Shown here: positions 10,905 through 23,800 of the stretch, one piece after another
Layout: each line of letters begins with the position of its first letter
How positions within the stretch are numbered: position 1 is the first letter of the stretch
Assembly (NCBI GenBank): GCA_024500155.1
Contig: CM044877.1
Span: 73,736,001-73,800,000 of the forward strand
Origin: Chenopodium formosanum
Lineage: Eukaryota; Streptophyta; Magnoliopsida; Caryophyllales; Amaranthaceae
Direction of reading: 5' to 3'
DNA: 64,000 nucleotides
The notes under the pieces: model-generated
What the model was told of the DNA's origin: nothing
The model's database searches: none
What the model saw: only the letters and a program-made list of their open reading frames with translations
Program-made: the position numbers and the translations under genes

Positions 10905-11230
10905 TAGATGAAGCCCGTGCGATGCACGGTTTGTTAATATTTTTTTAAAAAAATATTTTTCATATTTATGTGATTTTTATTATTATATTAGCTTTAAAAT
11001 ATTAGATAAAATTTCAAAAGATAATATTTTGTATTTAATTAATTTAAACTTTAAAATTTCATTCGTCAATTTTACTAACGTGACATTTGAATTATTTAAT
11101 TGTAAAATAAATTAATAATCTTTTATTTAATTGGCTACAACGTAAATTCAAAATCCTACATGGCGCGCTAAGAAAAATAAATCATACATGGCTCTCTAAA
11201 AACTCGGGGAAAAACTCCCCTTTATATATA
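10905..11230. repeat. Dispersed repeat with CCCGTGCGATGCACGG motif
   Basis: The segment begins ACTAGATGAAGCCCGTGCGA and ends near TATATATATTAGAT. The internal CCGTGCGATGCACGG forms a short hairpin. The motif is typical of a common dispersed plant repeat, but I cannot assign the superfamily. No ORF. Confidence 0.4.
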
Positions 11231-11369
11231 TTAGATTTGTTTCCTAGTTAGGCCCCGTTCTTTAGAGCTGCTTTGCTCTGCTGAAATCTGCTCTGCTCTG
11301 CTTTGCTGAAATCTACTCTGCTCTGCTTCAATCTGCTCTGCTCTGCTCTGCCCTGCTCTACTCTACTTA

Positions 11370-11969
11370 AAATTAATACTTAATATTAAATTATTATAAT
11401 AATAATTAATATTTAATATAATAATAAATAATTAATAATTAATATTTAATAATAATAATAATTAATTTTTTATAATAATAATAATAATAAATAAATAATA
11501 TTTAATAATAATAAATAATTAATATTTAATTATAATAATAATTAATACTTAATAATAATAATAGCAATAATTAATTATTGATATTTAATAAAAAAATAAT
11601 AAAAAATTATTAATATTTAATAATAATAATAATAAATTATTAATAATTATTAATAAAAATAATAATAATAATAATAACAATAATAATTAATATTTAATAA
11701 TAATAATAATAATAGTAATTATACTAACAGTAATAATAATATTTGTAACTAATAATATTAATTATAATAACAATAATTGATTTTTATAATAGCAATTAAT
11801 ATTAAGATAATGACTAATATTTAAAGATAATACTAATTATTAATTTTTAATAATAATAATTAAATAATATTTAATAATAATTATAATTAATATAATAATA
11901 ATTAATATTTAACTTTAAAAATTTAATGATTATAATAATAATGCGATAATATTAGTAGTAGTAGTAGTA

Positions 11970-12030
<61 letters not shown>

Positions 12031-12045
12031 TAACAATAATATTAG
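11370..12045. repeat. (TAA)n-rich array, 5' of the reverse transcriptase
   Basis: Imperfect TAA/ATT arrays fill this stretch and become a pure (TAA)n at about 11970-12026, then TAACAATAACAATAATATTAG. The sequence changes abruptly to G/T-rich DNA at about 12047, the probable 5' boundary of the LINE. Confidence 0.75.
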
Positions 12046-12046
12046 G

Positions 12047-15000
12047 TGTCATGGTTTGTGATCGTCATTTTCTAGGCGTTTAGCAAGCATTTTCCGGCCA
12101 AGTTTCAGTGAGTTTCGTTGGTTGTTTCTGGGCGGCTTTTGGGTGCGATTCTAAGGTGGTTTTCAAGGGGGCTTTCCGGCAGAATTAAAGTGGCTTTAAG
12201 GTGTTTTCCGCCGACGATTTTTAAGGCAATATTAGGGGTTGTTTCGGTGCAGTTGGCTGGCGATTTTACGGGCTGTTTTTGGTTAAGTTTCTGGTTGGTT
12301 TATGGCAGTTTCTAGGCGTGTTTCTGGCAGTTTCTGGGCGGCGTTTTCGGGGTTGTTTCCGGGCATTTTTGAGGCTGGTTTTTGGGGCTATTTGTGGGCT
12401 GTTTTCAGGCTAAATTCTGGTCGATTCTGAGGCGACATTCAGGCTGTTTCTGCGTGTGTTTTTGGTTGTGTTTTGTGGAAGTTTCTGGTGCAGTTTTGGC
12501 AGCTCTTAGGTGCAGTTTTCTGTCTGTTTCTACTGCATTTTCTGGCGTGTTTAAGGTCAGTTTTCAAGCGTGTTTCGGTCTTTATTTGTTGCAGTTTCTG
12601 GTACGTTTTTGGTGTGCTTTTCTGGTCAGTTTGGGTGCTGTTTTGGGTGCAAGTTTTTGGTCTCTTTTGGTGCTGCTTTGCTGCGTTTTGGGGGCATTTT
12701 TTGTGCAGTTTGCGTGTGGTGTATTGCGGTTCTCTTGTGGCAAGTTGTGGTGGGGGTTATGCCTCCTAGTGTTCTCTTTCATTGCCCGTTCGTGGGACTT
12801 AATGGGTGTCAAGATGGTAGGGGTAATGGGCTCTCTAAAACTTCTTTGATCACTCATCTCTGTGACCGCCATTGTTGTTCGAATGCGCGGGATTTGACCC
12901 GAAATACACTTACTTCTGATTTGGCAATTTTCTTAGAGGCGGAGTCAACTTTTCGTCGTATGGGCATTTGGCTTTGTGGGGAGTGTTTCAAGACACATTC
13001 TCTTCGTACGAAGTGTCGGCATGGTTCTAATGACTTCGTGGCCCCTCCTGATTCTGGGGATGGTGTTGTTCGGTTTGTTCTTTATGGTTTCCCTAAACCG
13101 CAGGGTCCTACTGTATCTGGTACTGTTCCTAGGGTGCCTAGTGAGCCTCATTTTGCTTTTGATGTTGCTTTAATAGATAGTTTGCTATCTAAGCGGTTTC
13201 GTTCGGTAAAATCTATCCCTCCTAAGTGTCGCTTGGGTTTTTCTCGGGTTCTCAAAGGGGCCCTAGATAAGGTGATTGGCAAGCCTGATGACATCTCTTT
13301 TTGGGTTCAATTTCTTGTGTTGCCTCTATGTGTCCTTAAAACCTTTTCTCCGAGGAGTAGTCGAGAGTGTTCTTCGGGTGTCAGGCGACTGCGGCAGGAA
13401 GAGAGTATCACCAGTGCTATTCGTTCTTGGTGTGAGCCTGGTGGTTCTGTGCAACTTGTACGAGACACGTTGGCTGATGTGTCTCCACCTTTGTTGGACG
13501 CTGATGAGGACCATGATTTGTCCGAGCGTAATATTAAGCAGTGTAAGAGAAAGATTTCAGACGGGCATTACACTGCTGCGGTAAGGGTTCTTTCGTCTTC
13601 TGGTCTTGCCCCTTACAATGATGCTACTCTTGCAGATTTGCAAGCTAAGCACCCTTCCTTTCCGGCTCCTATCTTACCGGATATTCCAGTTGATCAGCAC
13701 CTTATTGCTACTCCTGCTGTTGTTTTGGATCAGATTAGGGGTTTTCCACGAGGTACGTTATGCGGTAGAGACGGCCTGCGTGCTAAACACCTTATGGATT
13801 GTTTGAGTGGTGCTGCACTTGCTATTTCAGATGAGTTGGTGGACTCTATTACGCAGGTGGTTAATCTTTTTCTCGTCGGGAAATGTCCTGCTGAGTTGGG
13901 AGAGTATATTGCTAGTGCTCCTCTCACACCACTTGTTAAGCCTGGAGGTGGTATTCGGCCTATTGCTGTAGGTAAAGTTTGGAGGCGTCTAGTTTCAAAG
14001 GTTGGGGCTGCTCTAATTGGTCCGCGTCTGGGAAGCTATCTAGAGGTCTTCAGTTTGGTGTTGGGGTGCCGGCGGGTGGTGAGGCTATTCTTCATGATGT
14101 TAATCGTTTGGTTGAGGCGCGTGGTGGTGATGTTGGTCTCTCTATGTTGTTGGTGGATTTTAAGAATGCTTTGAATTTGGTAGACCGTTCGGCTATGCTG
14201 CGTGAGGTTCGTCTCCGTTGTCCAGCTCTCTCGCGTTGGGTTGAATTCTGTTACTCTACTCCAGCCAGGCTTTTTTATGGGGAGCATACCTTATGGTCAT
14301 GTCAGGAAGTGCAACAGGGTGATCCTCTAGGCCCTTTGCTTTTTGCTTTGGTTCTTCATCCTTTAGTGTGCCAAATCAGGGATTCTTTTGACTTATGTTT
14401 GCAAGCTTGGTATTTAGATGATGGCACTATTATTGGTGACACCTTAGTGGTAGGAAAGGTTTTGGAGTTGATTTTGGCGGAAGGACCTCGTCTCGGACTC
14501 CATGTCAACGTTGAGAAAACAGAAGTATTCTGGCCCTCGGAGGACCCTCGTAGTCGTCTCGTCGGTGTCTTTCCTCCGGATATTGGTCGTCCTGTGCATG
14601 GTGTTAAGTTACTGGGTGGCCCTGTCAGTGCTGATTCCTCTTTCTGTGGTGAGCTTGTTTCACAGAGAGTGTCGAAGATCGTTGTGCTACTGGATACTGT
14701 TGCTAAGCTCGATGATCCCCAATGCGAGTTGTTGCTTCTTCGTGCGTGTACTGGGGTTTCAAAACTCTACTTTGCTATGCGCACTTGTCCTCCTCGTCTT
14801 TTTGAAACAGCACAAGTTTCTTTTGACTTGGCCCTTCGGGCTTCTTTGGAGCGCATTGTAACAGCTTCGGGGCCTGGCTTTGGTGATTGACAATGGCGAC
14901 TTGCCACCTTACCTTTTTCTTATGGTGGTTTGGGTGTCTATTCAGGGGGTGATGTTCGGCTTTATGCTTTCCTTGCATCGCGTCTGCAGTCTTCTGGTCT

Positions 15001-15958
15001 TCAGGCTACGCTTCTTCGCCATTCTGGTATTGTTGGTCCGGGACCGACCTTCGATGGTGCTCTTAGTCTTTTTAACAGCGCTGCGGAGACCGACCTTATG
15101 AGTAACCCTAGTGAGATCGCTGCCCCCAAACTCATGAAAAAGTTGGCAGATATATATTTCACGAAGGTCACTGCATCTGCGGATTCCACTTTCTCCTTAA
15201 CTCCGCGTCAGGTAGCCTTATGGAAGTCCCAACAGGGGGATCACTCTTCAGCCTGGTTGCGGATGGTCCCGATATCGGGTTTGGGTCAGACTATGAATGG
15301 TAAGACTTACCGTAGTGTTCTTTGCTACCAGTTAGGTGTTCCTTTGTTCTCCGTTTTAACACCGTGTTCTGCTTGCTCTAGGGTTTTTGACGGGGATATT
15401 TATGGGGATCATGCAGTGTCTTGTGCTGGGATGGTGGGTATTAAACATCGGCACAATGTTGTTCGTGACACCCTTGTTGATATTTGTATTCGGTCTGGAA
15501 TCTCTGCTCGAAAGGAGGTTAACATTGGGTTGATTGGAGGAAACGACGGGGCTCTACGACCTGCAGATGTGCTGCTTTATTCCTGGGATAGAGGCCTTGA
15601 TGTATGTGTTGATTTGACGGGGTCTTCACCTTTGACACAATCGGGGTTGTCTGACTTCGTTCCTGGTCGTGTTGTGTCGGCGGCGGCTCAGCTGAAGCGG
15701 GACAAGTATGGGGCGCGTCGCAGGGCTATTGGCTATGGTTTTTTTCCTTTCTCCTTTTCTTCGTTGGGGGAATTAGAGAAGGATGCTATTGCGTTGCTGA
15801 AGCGGGTTCAGGCGTTCGCTAAGACTCAGGATATTGGTGCTCGTGCAGCTGCTCACATCTTCAGCAGGATCGGGTTCGCTATAGCTAGAGGGGTGGGGGC
15901 CCATAATGTATCTCGGCTCCCTACCAATTTCTTGTAAATTGATTGACTCTGTACGCTT
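12047..15958 (+). mobile_element. RLE-type (R2/R4-like) non-LTR retrotransposon in TAA repeats
   Basis: The unit runs from the abrupt change at about 12047 to the TTTTTTATAATAATAA junction near 15965. It has a ~700-bp G/T-rich leader built of degenerate TTTCTGGGCGG-like units, one long but broken ORF, and a short 3' UTR (about 15938-15965). Arrays of TAA flank both sides. A single ORF with N-terminal zinc fingers, central reverse transcriptase and C-terminal CCHC plus restriction-like endonuclease is the layout of R2/R4-type LINEs. From memory, the silkworm element Dong of that group inserts into TAA repeats. Target choice here is inferred from the flanks only. Confidence 0.65.
12759..15937 (+). 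pseudogene. Reverse transcriptase with CCHC and restriction-like endonuclease, broken
   Basis: Reading from the ATG at 12759 (MPPSVLFHCPF), the frame runs to about 14046, where one base is missing. It continues in the next frame to a TGA at 14888 (a Trp codon changed by one base) and then to a TAA at 15937, for a product of about 1,060 residues. N-terminus: a CCHH-like finger (C, C, then THLCDRH) and a CGEC...KCRH cluster. Reverse transcriptase motifs: LLVDFKNALNLVD (A), QQGDPLGPLLFAL (B), WYLDDG (C, catalytic DD). C-terminus: CSACSR...GDHAVSC followed by HRHNVV, then LRPADVLL and DVCVDLTG, which match the CCHC-RHN and RPD...D pattern of R2-type endonucleases. Only two lesions suggest fairly recent loss of function. 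Codons are GC-richer than the surroundings. Confidence 0.75.
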
Positions 15959-15964
15959 TGTTTT

Positions 15965-15965
15965 T

Positions 15966-16004
<39 letters not shown>

Positions 16005-16081
16005 TAATATTTAATAATAATAATAATTAATATTTAATAATAATAATAATAGTAGTAGTAGTAGTAATAATAATAATAGTA

Positions 16082-16124
<43 letters not shown>

Positions 16125-16148
16125 TAATAATAATAATAATAATAATAA

Positions 16149-16208
<60 letters not shown>
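15965..16208. repeat. (TAA)n array, 3' of the reverse transcriptase
   Basis: Long TAA/AAT arrays, with a short AGTAGTAG variation near 16051, follow the LINE 3' end directly and precede the CTGCT-rich right terminus of the enclosing element. Confidence 0.85.
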
Positions 16209-16209
<1 letters not shown>

Positions 16210-16329
16210 TCTGCTCTGCTCTGCTCTGCTCGGCTCGGCTGAAATCTGCTCTGCTCTGCTGAAATCTGCTTTGCTCTGCTCTGCTGAAATCTGCTCTGCT
16301 CCCCAGAAGCTCAAAAGAACAGGGCCTTA

Positions 16330-16392
16330 GTAGGCTAGATTAATGCCTTAATTATTAGTAGGCTATTTTTTTTTTTGACAGCTTCCTACTTT

Positions 16393-16429
<37 letters not shown>

Positions 16430-16504
16430 CTGGAAAGATCCTTAATTACCTCAAGTAAGAAAAAAATTCATTTGGCCAAAAGAAATAAAAATACAGTTAT
16501 TTAC

Positions 16505-16540
<36 letters not shown>

Positions 16541-16681
16541 TTATGTGTGCTAGTTTCCTAAAAAAACATGGTGATATTTGTTTTGTTTTACTAATTCTAT
16601 ACTTAATTAATTATCTTCGCCAAAAGTAATGTGTTAAAATATTACAGAATTCTAACTTTAAGCTATATTTTTTTTCCTGTA

Positions 16682-16754
<73 letters not shown>

Positions 16755-17040
16755 CCAATTTTTTGTATTTAACATTTAAAAGATACAAACATGTTAAATA
16801 ATAATTTTGTTTCAAAAGAAAAATGTCAAATAATAATTTAATAAAAATTACTCTCTCTTTCTCTTTATTGGAGTTCTCTTTCTCTTTATTATGTGAGTAA
16901 TTAATGTTAGAAAGATGACTCTTATAAAGAAACAGAGGGAGTAGTAAAAGTGAAATATCAAGTGGTGATTTACATATTTGTTGTCCATTCAGAAATATAC
17001 AATAATTATTAGTTGGGATGATTAATTTATTTATGTGCAT
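16330..17040. other. Gene-free stretch with poly-T, poly-A and (TA)n
   Basis: It contains a ~40-base T run at about 16393-16429, an A run at about 16506-16538 and a (TA)n array at 16685-16752. The remainder is AT-rich. The apparent minus-strand frame here is mostly translated (TA)n and is not a gene. Confidence 0.7.
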
Positions 17041-17329
17041 GTATATATTTTGGAATTTGTTAATCGTTCATTACTTCTTTTTAAATCATCAAAAGTGTTA
17101 AAAAGTGATATCGTATTTTTAAATTCTTGTTAATTGCGTGGTCCCGGATCATGAGTGGGTATCCCTACCTTGTTAGGGTAAAGATGAATGAGAGGATTGA
17201 TCTTAATAAATTGCATTTTTATCATTTTTACCAACAATGTCACCCTTGTTGATTAAATGAATGTTGGATTCAAAGTTTAAATAATAATCCCAACTAATAT
17301 TTACCAACAATGACACCCTAATTTGATTG

Positions 17330-17670
17330 TAATTATAATCGCACATGTACTATATTAATTGAAACTCTATAATATTTAATTGGGTCTGCCTAGCTAATTT
17401 GATTGTAACCTTCAAATATTCTTGATCAACACTACATAATACTTAATGAGATTGTCTAACTTGATCGTAATAACCTTTAAAAATTCTTTGTTGAGAGATT
17501 TTGAGACTATATAATATTTAATTGAGATTGCCTAATTTGATTGTAATAACCTTCAAATATTGATTATTAGGACTTTGTAATACTTAATTGGAACCGCCTA
17601 ATTTGATTGTAATAACCTTCAAATATTCTTGATTGAGACTACATAACACTTGTTGGGACTGCCTCATAAA
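17330..17670. repeat. ~65-bp degenerate tandem repeat
   Basis: About five units recur, each like: ACTCTATAATACTTAATTGG, then GACTGCCTAATTTGATTGTA, then ATAACCTTCAAATATTCTTG. Three more units lie at about 18480-18690. They diverge by roughly 10-20%. No coding potential. Confidence 0.7.
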
Positions 17671-17699
17671 GCATACATAAATTTCACTTTTATATATGC

Positions 17700-18440
17700 C
17701 TTAGCTTTTTTAGTTTTGGGCGTACCTAAATTTTGAATTTTATTAGTCAATTAGAAAGATTGACAAAAATAAGACTTGATTAAAAATACAACACGGTGGA
17801 TAAATTATTTCCCATTTTGGGTATACCTAAGTTATATTTAGGCATACCTAACACAAAGTAGTTCAATTTTTTAAAAGAAAATACAAAAGTATTAGGTTTT
17901 TTCGGATAAACACATCCATTTTCATTACTCTTGACTATCTGTCACTCTATCTAACCAAGGTTTCATTAGCTATTTATCTTAATCACATTCCTTATTAAAC
18001 TAGAAAGACCGTATTTAAATGCTAAGAAGAGTTGCTTAGCTTGGCCAATACATTGCCTATCACATAACGATTTTTGTTTAGCCACCCTCTTAGTTATCTT
18101 GATTAAGGAATTGAATTTGCTAAAATATATACTCAAATGTACGTAGTGCGTAACAAAAAACACAACTAGGCGGTCCAAAACGTCTACTAGTTAGTCCCAA
18201 TATAAAAGACTATAGATTAGTTTGCCTATAATCGAAGAATAATTTTCGAAATTCATACATATGATGAGAATCCTAACAATTTCTATTAGTCTTATTGTTT
18301 GCAACGGATTAATCATGCATAGAATAAAACACACAACCCATAGCATACATAAATTTTGATTTTAGATATCCCTTATTTAATTTTGGACATACCCAAAATT
18401 TAAATTAACAGTAAAGACATTATACAGTTATTATGCATAA
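17700..18440 (-). repeat. Reverse-strand relative of the 1-960 repeat block
   Basis: GGGCGTACCTAAAT, TTTAGGCATACC and ATTCATACAT...TCCTAACAAT phrases are reverse complements of those at 1-960. The small minus-strand frame at 17966-18178 overlaps this repeat and is not considered a gene. Confidence 0.5.
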
Positions 18441-19559
<1,119 letters not shown>

Positions 19560-19665
19560 CCTCCCTCATTTCCGTTCAGTTTAGTTCAGCTCCAATCAAT
19601 TCAGTTCAGCTTCAACCAGTTCAGTTCAGCTTCAACCAGTTCAGTAATGTGAACAAGCCCTAATT
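19560..19665. mobile_element. Right-end remnant of a TTCAG-rich MITE
   Basis: TTCAGTTCAGCTTCAACCAG units end at GTGAACAAGCCC, the inverted form of the GGGCCTGTTCAC terminus seen at 1143. The left end is lost at the (TA)n array. Confidence 0.5.
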
Positions 19666-19806
19666 CTATTACTTAAATTCTTTCATTAAACAATATACAT
19701 TATTATAATCTTAACAAGAAAGATTATTTTTATTACTAGGAAAGAATATTCTTATAAACTTATAAACTTATAACTATCCAGACTACATCATAATTATATA
19801 TATATA

Positions 19807-19854
<48 letters not shown>

Positions 19855-20667
19855 TATGTCAATACTTGTACCTAAGAATTGCTAATGAAAACTATTTATT
19901 GTTGATAAAAATATTAAATAAAATTTATTTAACATACTTTGTAGGATGATATTTTATCTATGGAAAAGATTCCTCCCACATATTAAGATTTTATTTTTAT
20001 TTATTTACATAATTGAAACAATTAAAATATAGGGAAAGATTTTATCTATGGAAAAGATTCCTCCCTCATATCCCCAAATCACGCCTACTCCTTTCAGAAA
20101 ATAAAAATAAAAATAAAAATCCTACACAAATAACGCCAGTTTATACAAAAAAAATATACTTTGTAGCTAAAATTATGGAAACACATCTTTCAGGTTATAT
20201 ATCTTGATTTATGTTTTTTTTTTTTTTTATTTTTTTAAAAAATATCTTGTTTTATTTTTATTTGTCTTTAACCTAAAATCATGTCATAGCTTGAACGTTC
20301 AACCATGGCGGATAATATTCATGATTTCATACGAGTAATCAAAGTTAAACACAAAGTAATACGATTAATCCAGAAATTAATTCTTAAATCATCAAATAAA
20401 TAATATAAAATAAGAAAATTAATTCTTAACATTCAACAATGTTGTATTAATCTTGAAATCATATGATTAATCAAATGTTAACACAAAATCATATTATAAT
20501 AAGCGATTTTTTAAACAATGATACAAATAAATAAATTGATTATAATTTATGAAATTAAACTATATATAAGAATTTAGTTAATTTGAACCAGAAGAATGAA
20601 TGTGGTAGGTTGAACATGAAGGTTTTAGATGATATAGGTTGAAGATGAATATTTATAATTTGAAAGA
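19666..20667 (+). repeat. Left part of a GTAGTCG-family repeat, split by an LTR element
   Basis: After a poly-A at about 19808-19851, the stretch 20270-20667 resembles 2490-2760 (AACCATGGCGGATAATATTC, TTGAACATGAAGG). Its right part resumes at 26344 and ends with the GTAGTCG palindrome at about 26553. No ORF. Confidence 0.5.
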
Positions 20668-20859
20668 TGTTGTGAAATAAGGGGGAAAGATGAGAGATTG
20701 AGAGAGAATTGATCTGTCTATATTATTCCATATATTAGGGGTATATATACACAGGATATAATAAGTAGGGTTTGCTTAGATAACAATAAACCCTATATCT
20801 AGAATAATCCGGAAACTTACAAAGAGGATAATGGATATCCACACAATATTTTCATAACA
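20668..20859 (-). repeat. LTR (3' LTR in element orientation)
   Basis: 192 bp, TG...CA ends. Paired with 26147-26338 with about three differences (for example CAGGATATAA versus CAGAATATAA). Confidence 0.88.
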
Positions 20860-23800
20860 CTCCCCATTGGATGTCCATTATCGAATACTATGCCTCGTTA
20901 AAACCTTAATAGGAAAAACCCAATGGGATAAAAACCTAATTAAGGAAAAAGAGTACAGCATTCTTCGTAATACGCTCGAGATGCTGCCTCATTAAAAACC
21001 TTACCAGGAAAACCCAATGTGGGACAAAACCATGGTCAAGGGAAAAAGAGTGCAGCGCGTATTTTCTCACCCTGATGAATACATAACTTGAGATCTTCTA
21101 GTGCCGCAACAATGAATCCAATATGTTGTATATCTTCTCATATGCAGTAAAATATCACTCATTGATATGATCTTCGATCCTCCTAAACTGAAATTGCATC
21201 TTCAAGTCTTCACGTTAACATGTGAAGTGTCTTCATTTCACCATACATGTGTTTATCTCTAATATCAATATTTCAAATCTCTGTTTAACAGTTGATTTAA
21301 AGGTTAAACTTATGCGGTTATGACTTCTTCTGGAAGTCGTTATTGATGATCATTATTTGATCAAACATTCATTAATAATAATTTGATGAAAAACTTGATA
21401 TTATTAATGTCATTTTTCAATCTCATATGAATTATAATATAACACATGTAATTATATACGTTAATCATGGTTCTTCTGGACCATAAGAAAACATTCTCAC
21501 GCATAAGTATTCCATTGATACTCTTTAGATGTTTCATAATTGACACGATAGCTCTCTTACAAATACAAGTAGTAAATCTCATTAACTCTCATATGCTCAA
21601 CTTCAGGTTGAGATGTCAATGATGTAGTTACATTGAATTTTCAAGAGTTTGTTAGTAATTGCAATATTCAAGAATATAAACTTTGTAGGGCTGGATATTT
21701 AAATATGTCGTATATAAGTTCTCAGGAACTCATCTTACATGATTCATAACATGCAATTAAATCAGTGTCATCAATAATTATAAGCCCATTGGAATATAAA
21801 TATCTCTTTCTAATTTTCATCAAAGTTGTAAATATGTCTTACTATACTTTGAATGAACATTCACATAAACGACAGTCATGGTAAGAAACTAATGCATACA
21901 ATATGAGATATAGAACACGCGATAACATATTAACATATTAAACAAAGTATACAGTGAGTAATACATCTAACAACTTCATACATATGCAATAAACCATTGA
22001 CTTATGACTTACATGTACATGAATATAAGACTCAAAATGATGCAAAACACTGTACAGTGTGGATTTAAAAATCCATATTTCATTGGACTTCGGGTCCATG
22101 ATAAACTTATGATCATTTCATTATGTCGACATCAAAATGTACATATATTTCAGATCCCTTATTCACTAGTCCATTCCATTATGCATATGCATATTATTGA
22201 TCGGTTCCATTGTGTACCGGTATCATAAAATTCCTTTAACTTACATTTCGCATGCTATTTTACTATGATATATGAATACATTTCTCATTGGTACCATCAT
22301 AACTTTCTTACATCATAGGCCATCTATTATAATAATTCAGATATCTATACCACTTTTAGGGTATTTCATACACTAAGGTATTTATATACTATTACACTAT
22401 TAGTGTCAACTGCACTATCTTGCCAAATATCATATCTATTAGACATATCATTATATATATATATATTTTTTAATTGGAACCGATCATACAATCTACACTT
22501 TAGGTGTAGTGATTCAAGTATAATTGGCAAGATTCTATCTCAATGTATACACATAATTAATATGACCAAAATGTATCTTCAACGCTATGCAACATGAGTC
22601 ATAACTGAATATAAATCAAATCATAAATGTGCAACATATCTTGATAATACATATACAAAAGTTGGCATATAACTTTTCAAACTACTATTATAAGGATCAT
22701 ATTTTTTTTTTTTTTTTGATTAATTTTTCCAACTTTTGCTAATTCTTCTTCTCCCCCTAAGTTGGTAAAATATCTCATTTATAGGGGCGTCTTATTATAT
22801 ACCAACTTAGTAGACAAATTTGCATTAATAAAATTCACTTCATTAGGAGGATCACAATCAATATTAATTTCACAGAAGATTTGTATTAAACAAGTTTCAT
22901 CTCTTCTGGAGAACAACTTCAATGAAGAATCATTTCTTCATTAATTTTACATTGCATGTGTATTTATTATATAATACCCTTTTCATAATATCTTCTGAAA
23001 ACAATGTCAATGGGGAGACATGGGTTGTACAGTTGTACGTTTTTCTTTCTTCTCCTATTTCATATGTGCTGACATATAATAACCCCAATCAAAAGAATTG
23101 TTATACAAGCATAAATCACTTGCTCATAATTCTAGTAGGTGATGATCTTCTGGATCTTTAAGACTTAAATAGTGTATTTGGTGAGCTTCTGATCACTTGA
23201 TAGTTAACAATAATATATAAGTTATTTTGGTGAACTTCTGGTCAGCCATTAGTCTTTTATATAAAAAATCAAAACATACTAAATCTTGAAATTTCCATCA
23301 ATACAAATTATTATAACTCACAATCCAAATATAACTCAATCTCAATGTTACGTCTTGCCATTCAATTCATTTTATATATTTAACATTGAGAAAGCGTCAG
23401 CACATTATCAAATGAAACTTCAGGTTTCCATGACGGGTAATTATTATTAAACCCAGATGGCCTAATTTAATTATCACATCCAATCACTTCTCTAAATTTG
23501 AACTCTGGTCAGTTTTCAACACTAGTGATCACTTTATTAAACTTACTATGTGCATGGCCATAAATGTGATGTGATGTTAGAACACCAACATGTGTTTCTT
23601 TATACAATTGGCAAGACAATTGACTAATTAATATTTTATCTAATAATTACTTATATATACTCTGCTGGAGTTTTGACTATAATTTTGATACATGTTAATC
23701 TTGTTGGACATTTCATACTCTTCTTGAGCCTTTTACATAATCATGGAACATATGAATTTTACTAAAAGTGATTTTATTCTTAAAATGTAATGAGATTTAT

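Larger units (their letters stand above)
11251..16326. mobile_element. 5.1-kb TTA-flanked inverted-terminus element
   Basis: The left end GGCCCCGTTCTTTAGAGCT and the reverse complement of the right end GGCCCTGTTCTTTTGAGCT match at all but a few positions over about 24 bases. TTA lies immediately outside both ends (11248-11250 and 16327-16329), as expected for Tourist/PIF-Harbinger-type insertions. Subterminal CTGCTCTGCTGAAATCTGC repeats occur at both ends in the same orientation. The body is (TAA)n-rich with a reverse transcriptase gene at 12759-15937, and there is no transposase. Either a MITE was expanded and hit by a LINE, or the whole is one unusual unit. Confidence 0.6.

Noticed and set aside
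12118..12849. Overlapping plus-strand reading frames of 65-155 codons upstream of the reverse transcriptase
   Set aside because: They are Cys/Phe/Val/Leu-rich translations of the G/T-rich leader repeats, present in several frames at once, with no domain.
16027..17040. Minus-strand frames of 95 and 125 codons
   Set aside because: They are translated (TAA)n, CTGCT repeats and (TA)n (runs of Tyr, Ile or Ile-Tyr), not genes.
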